Below are positions 43,727 to 53,269 of a DNA stretch of 64,000 nt, in pieces (position 1 is the first letter of the stretch; each line of letters begins with the position of its first letter). Under the pieces are notes generated by a model, which was not told where the DNA came from, searched no databases, and saw only the letters and a program-made list of their open reading frames with translations. This DNA comes from Strongyloides papillosus (Eukaryota > Nematoda > Chromadorea > Rhabditida > Strongyloididae): the NCBI GenBank assembly GCA_005656395.1, contig SRSI01000065.1, positions 99,688 through 163,687 on the forward strand, given 5' to 3'. The translations under genes and the position numbers were made by a program.

Positions 43727-43798
43727 TGCCTCATGCTGGAATCGAACCAGCGACCTTCTGTTTACTAGACAGACGCTCTGCCCCTGAGCCAATGAGGC
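43727..43798 (-). tRNA. tRNA-Thr (AGT)
   Basis: Acceptor GCCTCAT/ATGAGGC with discriminator A, D arm TGGCTCAGGGGCAGAGC, anticodon stem CTGT/ACAG with loop CTAGTAA (AGT), and T arm GCTGGTTCGATTCCAGC all pair. No intron. Sequence close to the usual eukaryotic tRNA-Thr. Confidence 0.96.
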
Positions 43799-44738
43799 TA
43801 CGGTGGCGAGTCATTTTTTCACTATTTTTTGTCAAAAAAGGAAACACTGTTCCAACCGAAATTATTTTCTAAACACGCGGAAAAATGCTATTTCAAGGTA
43901 ATAATATTAATTTATATTTATAAAAAAGGAAGTTGACTATTAAATTAATGACAAAAAAAATTACGGTAAACGACAATTAAGATTGCAATTAAAATCATCA
44001 CCTTGTGAATTATAGAAAGAGTGTATTTGGAAATTTATTTTGACGACATTCTAAGAATATCGCATTAATAACTATAAAATTCGATTAAATATTAATTTCA
44101 TGAGAATGTATAATTGCTGTAAATTTATATAATAACTCAATTACTAATAGGGAATTTTATTTATTAGGTAATGTTTTTGATTTAAGCTATCAATATTTAT
44201 GTAGTTCTTTGTTAATTTAGTTGGTAAAATAACACACTAAATTTTTACTTGTTCTTAACATATTAAAATCATCATAACGTTAAACGATATATATGATGCA
44301 TTTATAATTAATTGATACATATTCTTTATTTAATTTCCAGTTTTCTAATATTAATGACATCTAAATGAATTCTTAGAATGGTGACATTATTAATTTATAT
44401 TTTTCTTAAAATAGACAATAATAACATTATTATAAAGAATAAGTAGAATTGTTTATCATCTTTTATATAAACTTTAATTATCATTTCAGTAAATTTTTGG
44501 TACCCCTGTAACGATAGTTCTTCCTGAAAATCGAATTCCAATAAGAGTATAAATTAAATATTATTTTATTTAATATGATAGACTTCTTCTAGATATAAAG
44601 GTTAATTAATGCATTACTAGTAATTGTCTATTAAAATAAAGAAGATAAATTATTTGGAAATGTTCGAGCAATTTTATTGGTTGGAATAGTGCTTTACCTT
44701 TTTGACAAAAAAGATTAAAGAAAAGGCTTGTCACACAA
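43799..44738. other. AT-rich intergenic DNA
   Basis: Nothing supportable between the two tRNA genes. Confidence 0.6.
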
Positions 44739-44812
44739 GCCGCCATAGCTCAGTCGGTTAGAGCGTGGATCTAATAAGCCCAAGGTCGCAGGTTCGACCC
44801 CTGCTGGCGGCA
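44739..44812 (+). tRNA. tRNA-Ile (AAT), with an anticodon-stem mismatch
   Basis: Acceptor GCCGCCA/TGGCGGC with discriminator A; D arm TAGCTCAGTCGGTTAGAGC; T arm GCAGGTTCGACCCCTGC. Loop CTAATAA gives anticodon AAT. The anticodon stem TGGAT/GCCCA has an A-C mismatch and a T-G pair in the two pairs next to the loop, where normal tRNA-Ile has TGGTG/CGCCA. It may be a weakened or pseudogenised copy, or tolerated. Confidence 0.88.
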
Positions 44813-45009
44813 TATCATTTTCCTTTTTAGCATTTTTTTAAACTATAATATTTTTGTTTCTGTAAAATATCTTTGATAATTTTTAGAAATAAATAAAATT
44901 CAACAAAAGTAATTTATTTCATTATTTTATTTTTACTGTTATTAAAATATTTATTAATTATACTTTAGACATAACAAAAAAAATATAATTAATATAGTGT
45001 ATAATCTAT

Positions 45010-46976
45010 AACAAAAAGAAATAAGAAAAAAATATTTGTCACTCTCATAACTCTCTTCAAATTTAACCGATTTTTACGGTTAATAGCCAAAAAATGTGTT
45101 TTTTTCTAACTTAGGGGAAAAAAGGTCTCAAATGTTTTAAACCATATATTGCCCAAATTATCTTAAAAACACTGTTTTTTTGGTTTTTTTTTAGCATAGA
45201 TTTGTACAGGAAACAACGTTACTTTAAAATTAATAAAGTAAGATGGTTTCTATATCATTTGAAAAGTCTAATTCCAGAATAATGAGGAAACACAATACTA
45301 TGGAATTGTATTAAAAATTGGCCGAGTTATGATCCAAAGAGTGGTGACTACTTTAAAAAAATAATTAAAATGTTAAATATCTATAAATTAGTCAAAACTT
45401 TATAAAATGAAAAAGAATAGTATTTGTTATATAGATATACGTCTAACTTAAAAAACAAATATCTAACGAACTTTATAGCTCAACTATGAAAGAAGTTATA
45501 TAAATTTGAATGTCAACTTTTTTGTCTTTTTTCCATTATTCTTGTAAAAACTAATTTTGTTCCAGACATGATTCTTTTCAAAATCGACTAATTTTATTGG
45601 TTAAATAATTAATTGATGTATTTTTTTCAACTTAGGTGGGAAAATAAGTCCCAAAACTTTTGGTCTATAACTGGCCCAATTATTCTAAAAAACATCACTT
45701 TTTGGACACATTTTTGCATAGTTTTGTTTCAGAAATAATCTTTTCAAAGTTAACAAAATTTTATGGTTTATAACTCATTTGAGAGATACAACTTCAGAAT
45801 AGTGCGGAAACACAGCAGCATTAGAATTGATAAAGAATTAGCTAAGTTATGGGTCATCAAGTAATGACTATTTTTTGGTAAAAACTAAAAAGTAAAATAG
45901 CTATTACTTAATAAAAACTTTATAAAATTAAAAAGTTATGGCTTGCTTATATAGATTTAAGTCCAACTTAAAAAATGAGACTATTGGGAAGTTTACGGAT
46001 TATCTAAAAAACTATTTATGCCAATTTTAGTGTCGTTTTTCTTTCTTTTTTTCTATTTCTTTTGTTAAAATCAATTTGTTCCAGACATAACTCTTTTAAA
46101 ACTTGATCAATCTTTAAACATTTAATAAATGTGGTTTGTTCTAACTTAGTGCGGAAAATAAGTGTAAAGACTTTTAATCCACAATTAAGCAAGTTAGGTT
46201 AAAAAAAACCACTTTTTTGGACATAGTTTGTATAGTTTTGTTCCAGAAATAACTCTTTTTAAAGTAAAAGAAACTTTATAAGTTATGATTTATTTGAAAG
46301 GTACAAGTATGAAATAAGAGAGAAACTTGACGTTAGAAAAATTAATAAAAAAATTAGTCAAGTTATTGACCAAAATGTTACGACCATTTTTTAGTAAAAA
46401 TTTAAATTTCTTAGAATTATAACATTATGAAAAATTGTTTAAAGTAAATAAAACTAAATGTAAGACAAAATCAATGTCTAATTTAAAATATGAAATCATA
46501 ACAAAATTTGTAGCTTAGAAACGAAAGAAATTATTTAATAATTCTGTTTACTTTTACCCATTTATATATTTGTAAAATTAACGTTAATATGTAGTTAATA
46601 AAGCAATGATATCAAATTGTTTATACCAATTTAAAAAAAAAGACAATGAGTCACCTAAATAGTTACTTAGATTGTTACAAATATTCATTTTTATTCACCT
46701 TCTAGATATAAATAAAATTCTTTTTGTTGGGTAAATTTTCTAATTAACTAAAAAGTTTCAGTAATTGTAGAGATTATAAAATGATTCTCACAAGCAGAAA
46801 TATTTATATATTATAACAATCTTTTTTCGGTTATTCTACTTCTCCATAGATATGTAATTCAATGGAAAAAATTTTTTATACACATACTTTGATTAATAAT
46901 TTAACATAAAAATTCCTTATTAAAAAATATGCTTTGCAGAACAGCTCTGACCTGCCGAAGGCGGGTCTAAGGCTGG
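45010..46976 (-). repeat. Dispersed repeat family 2, copy C (reverse)
   Basis: Reverse complement of copy B over nearly its full length, from CATAACTCTCTTCAAATTTAACC at the left to the GC-rich terminus TGACCTGCCGAAGGCGGGTC at 46947-46966. The frame starting 46934 begins inside this terminus, so its first residues are repeat-derived. Confidence 0.8.
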
Positions 46977-48430
46977 TTAATTCAAAAAGAGATAAAGCTG
47001 AAGAATTATTGTCATTTAAAGAGAAACTTGATGACTTGGGTTGGAAATATGTTAAAAAATTCGGAGAAATCTTATATATTTCTTGTAATAGTACTGATCA
47101 TTTAAGGAGAAAAAGATATGTCAAAGAAAAGGTTAGAATATCTCCAAATGATAATTTTGAGATTCTTGTTAGTAATAATGTTGTAGATAAAAGTATAAAT
47201 ATTGTTAGAGATAGAATTTATGAGACTCTGAAATATGACCAGAGTAGGTTACCATAGTACCTTTATTTTAAATTATTTTTAGGATTGAGAAGCTACTAAA
47301 AAGATTGGATGATTCTTTCAACGATAAAAATTTTTTATGAAGCACATCAGGTGTGTAAAATATTAAATTTAGAGTATCAAAGGATTTTGATAAACTTTCA
47401 CAAATTCTCTGGTCAGGTTTAACAAGACTTTTTGAGAAGGGTGAACTTTCGAGTGGTGAAGACTTGACATACCTCTACGTAGATTCATTAAAAGATGGCA
47501 AAATTCCATGTGACCAGAATATTTTGGCGAATTTCATCTACCTCCTTAAAGCCGTTCCAAAGACGGTAGCAGCGAATTGTCTAGATGATAAAAACATTGA
47601 TAACAGAAATAAGATGATTGGAAATTTCATCAATTACACAAAAGTTGTGGCACAGACAGAGACTGAGAAACACCGTGGTATGGAGGATGCATTTATTACT
47701 CTTGGAAAACAATTAGCTGAGAAAGGAAATTACGTTTCGGCGGAGAATCAATTTATGATAGGAAATGACGGCAAAGAAGTTGCTGATATGTTGTTGAAGA
47801 TAACAAAAGGAGACACAACATTAGAATATGAAAAATATTTGTTGCGTGCAATTTTTCGTTTATTGTGTATGAAGAAGGTTCAAGTTGCATCGGTTGTTTT
47901 GAAGACATACATGACAAGTCATGTTTTATTTAACCAACAAAAACCGGCATATGCCTCATAAGTTGGTAATTTCTTGTCGTTATTTATTGCATGTTTGGAG
48001 GGGAAGTACTTGGAGCAAACGTTAACATTAATTAAGAGAACGGAATGTACTTATTGTTTAGTTAATGATGGGGATAAATATATTAATAGAATTATGGAAG
48101 TTTTTTACAATATAAAGAAGGAGATGTCTAATTCAAGGGGAATATTTTGCAGAATTTGATGAATATCTTTGGTGGTGATAAGAGTTGTAAGAAGTAAGGT
48201 GAGACTGTTGAGGTATTTAGTGATAGTTCTGTGGGTGACAAGGGTATCTTATGAAAAACACCAAATATCCATAATATGGAGGGTATGACGGGTAAGCTGT
48301 TTGAATACTTTGAAGACTGCCATGAGGAGATTTCTGATAAAAAGGAACCCAAAAAAAATTTAATTTAAGGAGCCGATAGAGAGTATCAGAGAACTTTTAA
48401 TTGATAATGACGAGCTTGATTAATTAAAAA
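46977..48430 (+). pseudogene. Decayed GET4-like gene (tail-anchored protein targeting)
   Basis: An upstream exon (to 47247; unknown about 85-residue part, KAEELLSFKEKLDDLGWKY...) joins in frame over a 35-bp intron (47248-47282, GTTACC...TTTTTAG) to text resembling GET4/TRC35: IEKLLKRLDDSFNDKNF, YEAHQV, then 47464-47961 with KHRGMEDAFITLGKQLAEKG, FMIGNDGKEVADMLLKITK, and after a stop VGNFLSLFIACLEGKYLEQ, then LMNIFGG. Get4 is the alpha-solenoid partner of Bag6/Get5 that hands tail-anchored proteins to Get3. Damage: two compensating indels near 47337 and 47370, stop at 47959, frameshift near 48145, and later stops. Family assignment rests on remembered motif pattern, so moderate. Confidence 0.6.
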
Positions 48431-49049
48431 AATACATTTTTACCAGATAAAATTTTCTAAACAACTGCATTGTATTTTCTTATGTGCATAGATTATCTAA
48501 AAAATTTTTCTGAAAGCATTTATTTTAAAATTCAATAGTAGACAATACAAAACCTACACCATCTAAAATGTCATAGTTTTTTTTAATGATATATCAACAT
48601 AATGCAAAAGGTTATTTACGATTAGTTTGATAAATTAAAGTCAACTACAAAGAGTTTTACACATTCCCTAAGGTCTTCTTAAATTTTATAGTGTTGACAG
48701 AACTCCTTACATTAAAGCTTATATATAGGTAAAAAATTGTTCATATAATCATACCTGTGACGATTTAATATATTGTGACTTCGTCATCGTTTTTTGATTG
48801 TATATTCTGTTCACAAAACTATGGCATCAAATATTTCTAGTGTGGAGGATCCATTTGTCATCGAAGTCCACATCAGACCAAACATCAACTCTACAAGCTC
48901 CAGTGATTTGAATCTCTCGCAATTGTCAACTGAAGTAACTATAGAGTTTGATCCAAAGACTTTAATCAAGGACATGAGTAAAAAGATTTTGGGAAAATAT
49001 AGACTAGAAAATTTGGCTAGTAGTAATTTTAAAGGTAGTTAACTATATT

Positions 49050-49141
49050 AGTTAGATTTTATTGTAATTTTGACTGGATTTTTGTATACATTAGAGGGAG
49101 CTTTTCCCAATTATAATTTTATTATTAATAAAATTTTTACT
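49050..49141 (+). repeat. 5' LTR of the RT-less element
   Basis: 92 bp, AGT...ACT ends, identical to 51891-51982. Contains AATAAAA near its 3' end (about 49126); no clear TATA box. The shortness is extreme for LTRs. Confidence 0.93.
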
Positions 49142-49147
49142 TCTGCA

Positions 49148-51697
49148 ATGGAAGTTATATCGTCGAGTGAAATTTGTCCTAAAAGAGAGAGGTTGGAGCA
49201 ACTCCATAAAGAATACAAGTCAGAAATGTGTAAAATAGAAGATTTGACTGTACCTGAGATTCAAGAGCAAGCTATACATCAATTTCCTAGTTTCCCGAAA
49301 ACCATGACAAAGAGAGCGGTAATTTTTTTATATCTCACCTGGAAGTTCGGGGGTGCTGCATCTCAGTTATGTTGGAATAACGAAATTATGAACATTCGAG
49401 AATTATCATCAATTTCAAAGACTAAAATAATGGCTGCTGACAATCAAAGTACTATGTCTACACTCCCTTGGAATACTCCACCATATGATAAGAAAGTTCA
49501 ATTTAAAAATTGGTTGGAGATTCTGGAGACTGATTTTTTACTCCATGATTTGGAAGATGATAGAAAGAAGAAAATGATTCTACGTATAAAGTTAGGTGTG
49601 GAATTGTTAGCTGAAATCCCCAACACCACTAATAATGAGTCCTATAGTGCTTATAAGGAAAGACTCGTTGAACATTTTCCAAAAGGAAAAAGTCAAGAGG
49701 ATTATCAGTACATGCTTGCTGCTACATCTATGGAATGGTCTGTAAAGGGCTTGGAGAATGTTGTATCACTTATCAAGAAAGCTCATCCAAACGACTCTTC
49801 AATACTTCAAGGCGCTGTGTTATTGTTACAAATGAGGAAGGTGGTTAAGGATCTACCATTGCTGAGAGAGATGGAGCACTGGAAAAATGAATCAATTCAT
49901 GAGATCAAAGATCGTATGGAGAAGGAGATTTATCGTATGCCACATGGAAAACAACACCAGAAGAGAAAGATGACCTGTTTCCACTGCAATTTTCCAGGTC
50001 ATGTTGAAGCTAACTGTGATAGGAAGAGACGCGGACTCCCTCCAGGAGACTATGTAAAGAAGAAGGAGGAAGAGAGACGGACCAAGCCATTTGTGAAGGA
50101 AGAACTTCAAATTAATAGAATCTCTGTCCCTCTCCAATCCTCACGTGAAATCACCAAAGGGAATTTGCAGTATCAAAAGGCAAAGAAAAGGGTATCTGTA
50201 CTGATGGACACTGGATCTGACTTAAATGTGATTCATCAAAGACTGGTTGACGAGTTGCAGTTACCGGTTAGTAATCAAAAAATTTGTTTCAAAGCGTTGG
50301 ATGTATCATTGTCAGCATTCTATGTCACTGACAATCTTGAATTAAATTTTGGTGATGATAATGATGTGGTTATATTGAAGGCACCAATTCTTATAAGAGA
50401 ACCCACTGAAGACATTATCATGTCAAATGCGGCTGTCGAGCTACTCAAAAAAAGGCAGAGAGAGATGGTAACATTAGAAAAAATGTTTGGTAGAAAGTTT
50501 CCGGAGTTGTCTTTAGAAGATCATCAATATCCGTCTTCATCCAAGCTTGTCTGCCCAAAATTAGAATTTATGTACAATGAATTGCCAAGATTTGATAGAT
50601 ACTACATTTCTCCTAAAGTCAAGGACGAACTGAAACCTCAAATTGATGAGATGTTAGCCAAAGACATTTTTGAAATTGTTTCGGATGATGAAGAGGAGGG
50701 ACATTATGTTAATGCAGTCGCCTCTTTGGAGGGGGAAGACAATATTGTTGAGGAAATTTTTGATGCATTACATATTGGGACCAACCATGCTTGTCTAGGA
50801 TCTGTGAAACAGGCAGTACTAGTACGCTTGAAGGGTATGATGATGAGTCCAACTCAAATCAATAATGTGATGAAAAAGTTTTGTAGAAAACTGTTGGATT
50901 GTGAGGTCTGTCTTAAGAATAATGATATTGTACGTAAGAAACCGGAGAGCGAGGTCATCACCTATCCTTTTCAACAGGTTGAGATGGACATCACCAAAAT
51001 TGAAGATCGTTATGTACTTGGAATAGTTGACAAATTTTCCAAGTTTAAAATCTATGAACTGTTATGTAGAATGACTGGAGATGCAATTCTTAAGGCATTC
51101 AAGAAATCTGTGGTGTTTAGGTATGGATTGCCTAAAATGGTAAAAACTGATTGTGCAATGAGTTTCACTAAGGGAAAATTTGCTAAGTACCTGATGGAGA
51201 ATCATGTAATTCACAATACTGCAATACCTTATGAACATTCTACAAATCAAGTGGTGGAAAGATCATTCCGTCAACTACAACTGGCTATCCGTAAGGCTAA
51301 TGCAAATAAGACTAGTGGATGGAAAGAAGAATTCCAGAAAGTTGTACTGGAGATGAACTTAATTCCTGGAGAAGATGGATTTACTCCTTATGATATTCTT
51401 CATCGTTTTACTCCAAGAAAAGCTTTTGACAATAAATTTGATCTTAATCATCATCATGGATCAAATATTGCTGTACATGCTCGAGAAATACTTAATAAAA
51501 TCAAAAATGAACCCACCAAAGTTGTTTTGAAGAGTGCTTTTAACAAAAGACAAGGAAAATTAAGTTCACGAAATAAAATAGTTAAGAAAGTCCTCTCTGA
51601 TGATATTATGGGATCTCACGTTTCTTGTGATACTGGTAATGGTAATGAGGATTCTAATATATTCAAACTTAGAATCTTAGATAAGAAATCTATGTAA
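49148..51697 (+). CDS. Gag-protease-integrase polyprotein lacking reverse transcriptase
   Basis: The frame is open from within the LTR, but the first ATG is at 49148, giving 849 residues. Gag-like region 1-270; zinc knuckle CFHCNFPGHVEANC starting at 277; protease DTGSD at 354; then YYISPKVKDELKPQIDEML, the usual entry into reverse transcriptase, which jumps near residue 506-518 into an acidic SDDEEEGHYVNAV linker. Integrase follows with a His/Cys zinc site (NHACLG...CEVC) and D614, D668, E704, the last two at the canonical D-35-E spacing. About 400 residues of reverse transcriptase and RNase H are absent without breaking the frame. It may be a genuine non-autonomous polyprotein supplying Gag, protease and integrase, with reverse transcriptase from a partner. 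Confidence 0.9.
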   Translation: MEVISSSEICPKRERLEQLHKEYKSEMCKIEDLTVPEIQEQAIHQFPSFPKTMTKRAVIFLYLTWKFGGAASQLCWNNEIMNIRELSSISKTKIMAADNQSTMSTLPWNTPPYDKKVQFKNWLEILETDFLLHDLEDDRKKKMILRIKLGVELLAEIPNTTNNESYSAYKERLVEHFPKGKSQEDYQYMLAATSMEWSVKGLENVVSLIKKAHPNDSSILQGAVLLLQMRKVVKDLPLLREMEHWKNESIHEIKDRMEKEIYRMPHGKQHQKRKMTCFHCNFPGHVEANCDRKRRGLPPGDYVKKKEEERRTKPFVKEELQINRISVPLQSSREITKGNLQYQKAKKRVSVLMDTGSDLNVIHQRLVDELQLPVSNQKICFKALDVSLSAFYVTDNLELNFGDDNDVVILKAPILIREPTEDIIMSNAAVELLKKRQREMVTLEKMFGRKFPELSLEDHQYPSSSKLVCPKLEFMYNELPRFDRYYISPKVKDELKPQIDEMLAKDIFEIVSDDEEEGHYVNAVASLEGEDNIVEEIFDALHIGTNHACLGSVKQAVLVRLKGMMMSPTQINNVMKKFCRKLLDCEVCLKNNDIVRKKPESEVITYPFQQVEMDITKIEDRYVLGIVDKFSKFKIYELLCRMTGDAILKAFKKSVVFRYGLPKMVKTDCAMSFTKGKFAKYLMENHVIHNTAIPYEHSTNQVVERSFRQLQLAIRKANANKTSGWKEEFQKVVLEMNLIPGEDGFTPYDILHRFTPRKAFDNKFDLNHHHGSNIAVHAREILNKIKNEPTKVVLKSAFNKRQGKLSSRNKIVKKVLSDDIMGSHVSCDTGNGNEDSNIFKLRILDKKSM

Positions 51698-51878
51698 TTT
51701 TTTATGTCTGTTTAATAGTGTAATGTCATTATGTTTTACTATAGTCATCTTTTTTTATTGTATCCTACATTCTTAGTCAATGTCATTATATCTTTTATTC
51801 TTGTTTGTCCTCGACTCCTGCAAGATTCATGGAAAAGTTACTGTTACTGGAGGTAACTTACATGGGTTGCGCTTCTTT

Positions 51879-51890
51879 TAAAGGGGGAAG
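51879..51890 (+). other. Polypurine tract of the RT-less element
   Basis: AAAGGGGGAAG directly before the 3' LTR, the expected plus-strand primer. Confidence 0.85.
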
Positions 51891-51982
51891 AGTTAGATTT
51901 TATTGTAATTTTGACTGGATTTTTGTATACATTAGAGGGAGCTTTTCCCAATTATAATTTTATTATTAATAAAATTTTTACT
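51891..51982 (+). repeat. 3' LTR of the RT-less element
   Basis: 92 bp, identical to the 5' LTR, followed by the target copy ATATT and the rest of the host intron (GTAAATTTTT...TTATAG). Confidence 0.93.
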
Positions 51983-52849
51983 ATATTGTAAATTTTTATT
52001 TTTTTATAGTATTTCTTCAACACTCAAATTTGGAGTATTATCCATTGGATTCATTTTTTTCGGATATGAATGCCGAAATTGCTACTGTTCGTCATTCATT
52101 TGAAAACATACGGACAATAAAAATCTTTGTCCCTATGTAAGTTTTTAAATTTTTTTTAATTAACCTTTCTCGTTTATTATAGAGAAATCTTCGATCGTAT
52201 TATGATAGCAAAAGTGGAAGGAATGCGTGGTGTTATTATGAAACATTTATCTTCGAAAATTAGCGACGTAGTGTCTCAATTACCAGTTTCAACTATTCTG
52301 ATAAGTGTTTTAAATAGTTTCTTTTACATCATATGATTTGTTCAGAGTCTATATAGTGAACTAAGAAGCTGTCCCCTTCAACAACACTCAATAGAATCTT
52401 TCTTTCAGTTGAATGAAGTGATTCTACAAACAGCCCAACCAAATCTTCAGACATTTTCTTGATTTAATGAGGAAGTACCACAGACAAATCAACTAAATGT
52501 TCGACGGACGAGTAGAAATTCTGTACCCATATTAAGTAACAGTGAATCCGAATCTGACGACGACAGAAGAAGAACCATAAGGTTTAAAGATGAAGAAATT
52601 AATCTCCTTACAAAATGGTTTAGAGAGAAAAATGGAGAAATTCCAATAAAACGAGAATTTCGAATTTAGACGGATCAACTAAACTGTTTGTCCGGTCCCA
52701 ATGGAGAGAAAAAATAAGGTCATGGAATATAGTAGGCTAGTTTAAAAAAAACGGAGGAGAGAAAGGAAAACAAATGCTTAAAAAAAGTTTTTTAATTGTG
52801 CATATTTTGCAAATAATTTTTTTACTTTGTCTTACTATTTGTATATAAC

Positions 52850-52890
52850 CAGACGTGACATGCCGAAGGCAGGTCTAAGACTGATTTTAC
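52850..52890 (-). repeat. Isolated family 2 terminus
   Basis: ACATGCCGAAGGCAGGTCTAA (52859 onward) repeats the GC-rich end of the family 2 repeat at 46947-46976, in the same orientation. The former host-gene island 46977-52850 is thus bracketed by two like-oriented copies of this end. Confidence 0.6.
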
Positions 52891-52922
52891 AAAAAAATTT
52901 ACAATTTAAAAGTCAAAAATTA

Positions 52923-53130
52923 ATGATGGCAATTCCAGCATCAATGATACAGAAGCAAAAAAGAATACTTGGTAAGTAACATATAAAATATTAATAATTC
53001 TTTTCCAGAAATGTTTGAAAACCTACGTATGAATGAAAGACAGAAGACCGATGAGAAGCTCTTCAAAATAGCTGAGAAGAAATATCTCAAACAAAAGAGG
53101 GAAAAGAATAAAAAAGAAAAGAAAAAATAA
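52923..53130 (+). CDS. Short spliced frame, Lys/Glu-rich; gene fragment or small protein
   Basis: ATG ATG at 52923, exon 52923-52971, 37-bp intron GTAAGT...TTTTCCAG (52972-53008), exon 53009-53130 ending TAA: 56 residues. After the splice the text is strongly helical and charged (MFENLRMNERQKTDEKL, then KKYLKQKREKNKKEKKK). AATAAA follows near 53265. It may be the last exons of the broken gene just upstream or a separate remnant. No family recognised; without a homologue it remains a weak call. Confidence 0.3.
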
Positions 53131-53269
53131 AGAAGAAGAAGTAGAAGTTCAAAAAGGATGGATGGAAGAACAAAAAAGGGAGGAGATCCCACGCCCGTCT
53201 TCCCTCTATTTTCAACATTAACTATAAAGGAAACATAGGAAAAATGGTTACAATACATAAAAAATAAAT

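Larger units (their letters stand above)
49050..51982 (+). mobile_element. RT-less Ty3/gypsy-type LTR element in an intron
   Basis: 2933 bp with identical 92-bp LTRs (49050-49141, 51891-51982) starting AGTTAG and ending TTTACT, flanked by 5-bp duplication ATATT (49045-49049, 51983-51987). A strong polypurine tract AAAGGGGGAAG (51880-51890) abuts the 3' LTR. One long frame encodes Gag, zinc knuckle, protease and integrase, but reverse transcriptase and RNase H are missing. No convincing tRNA primer site was found: only six bases separate LTR and ATG. Identical LTRs point to recent insertion. Confidence 0.93.
48821..52690 (+). pseudogene. Broken multi-exon gene with homeodomain-like segment
   Basis: Exons 48821-49034, 52010-52136, 52183-52285 and 52346 onward join in one frame across three GT-AG introns. 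Intron 1 is 2975 bp only because it holds the LTR element; without it and one target copy it is 37 bp. Introns 2 and 3 are 46 and 60 bp. The N-terminal part is Ser/Asn-rich and acidic; the C-terminal part has SESESDDDRRRTIRFKDEEI then LLTKWFREKNGEIP, which resembles helix 1 and the linker of a homeodomain. A TGA at 52460 and a TAG near 52668 interrupt the frame, and a further shift is needed to read a possible recognition helix. Frame conservation over three introns makes gene ancestry firm; the homeodomain label is tentative. Upstream AT-rich 48430-48820 shows no other gene. Confidence 0.55.

Noticed and set aside
52941..53258. 105-codon minus-strand frame rich in Phe/Leu
   Set aside because: It is the complement of a Lys/Glu-rich AG-rich stretch; the plus-strand spliced frame is more plausible.
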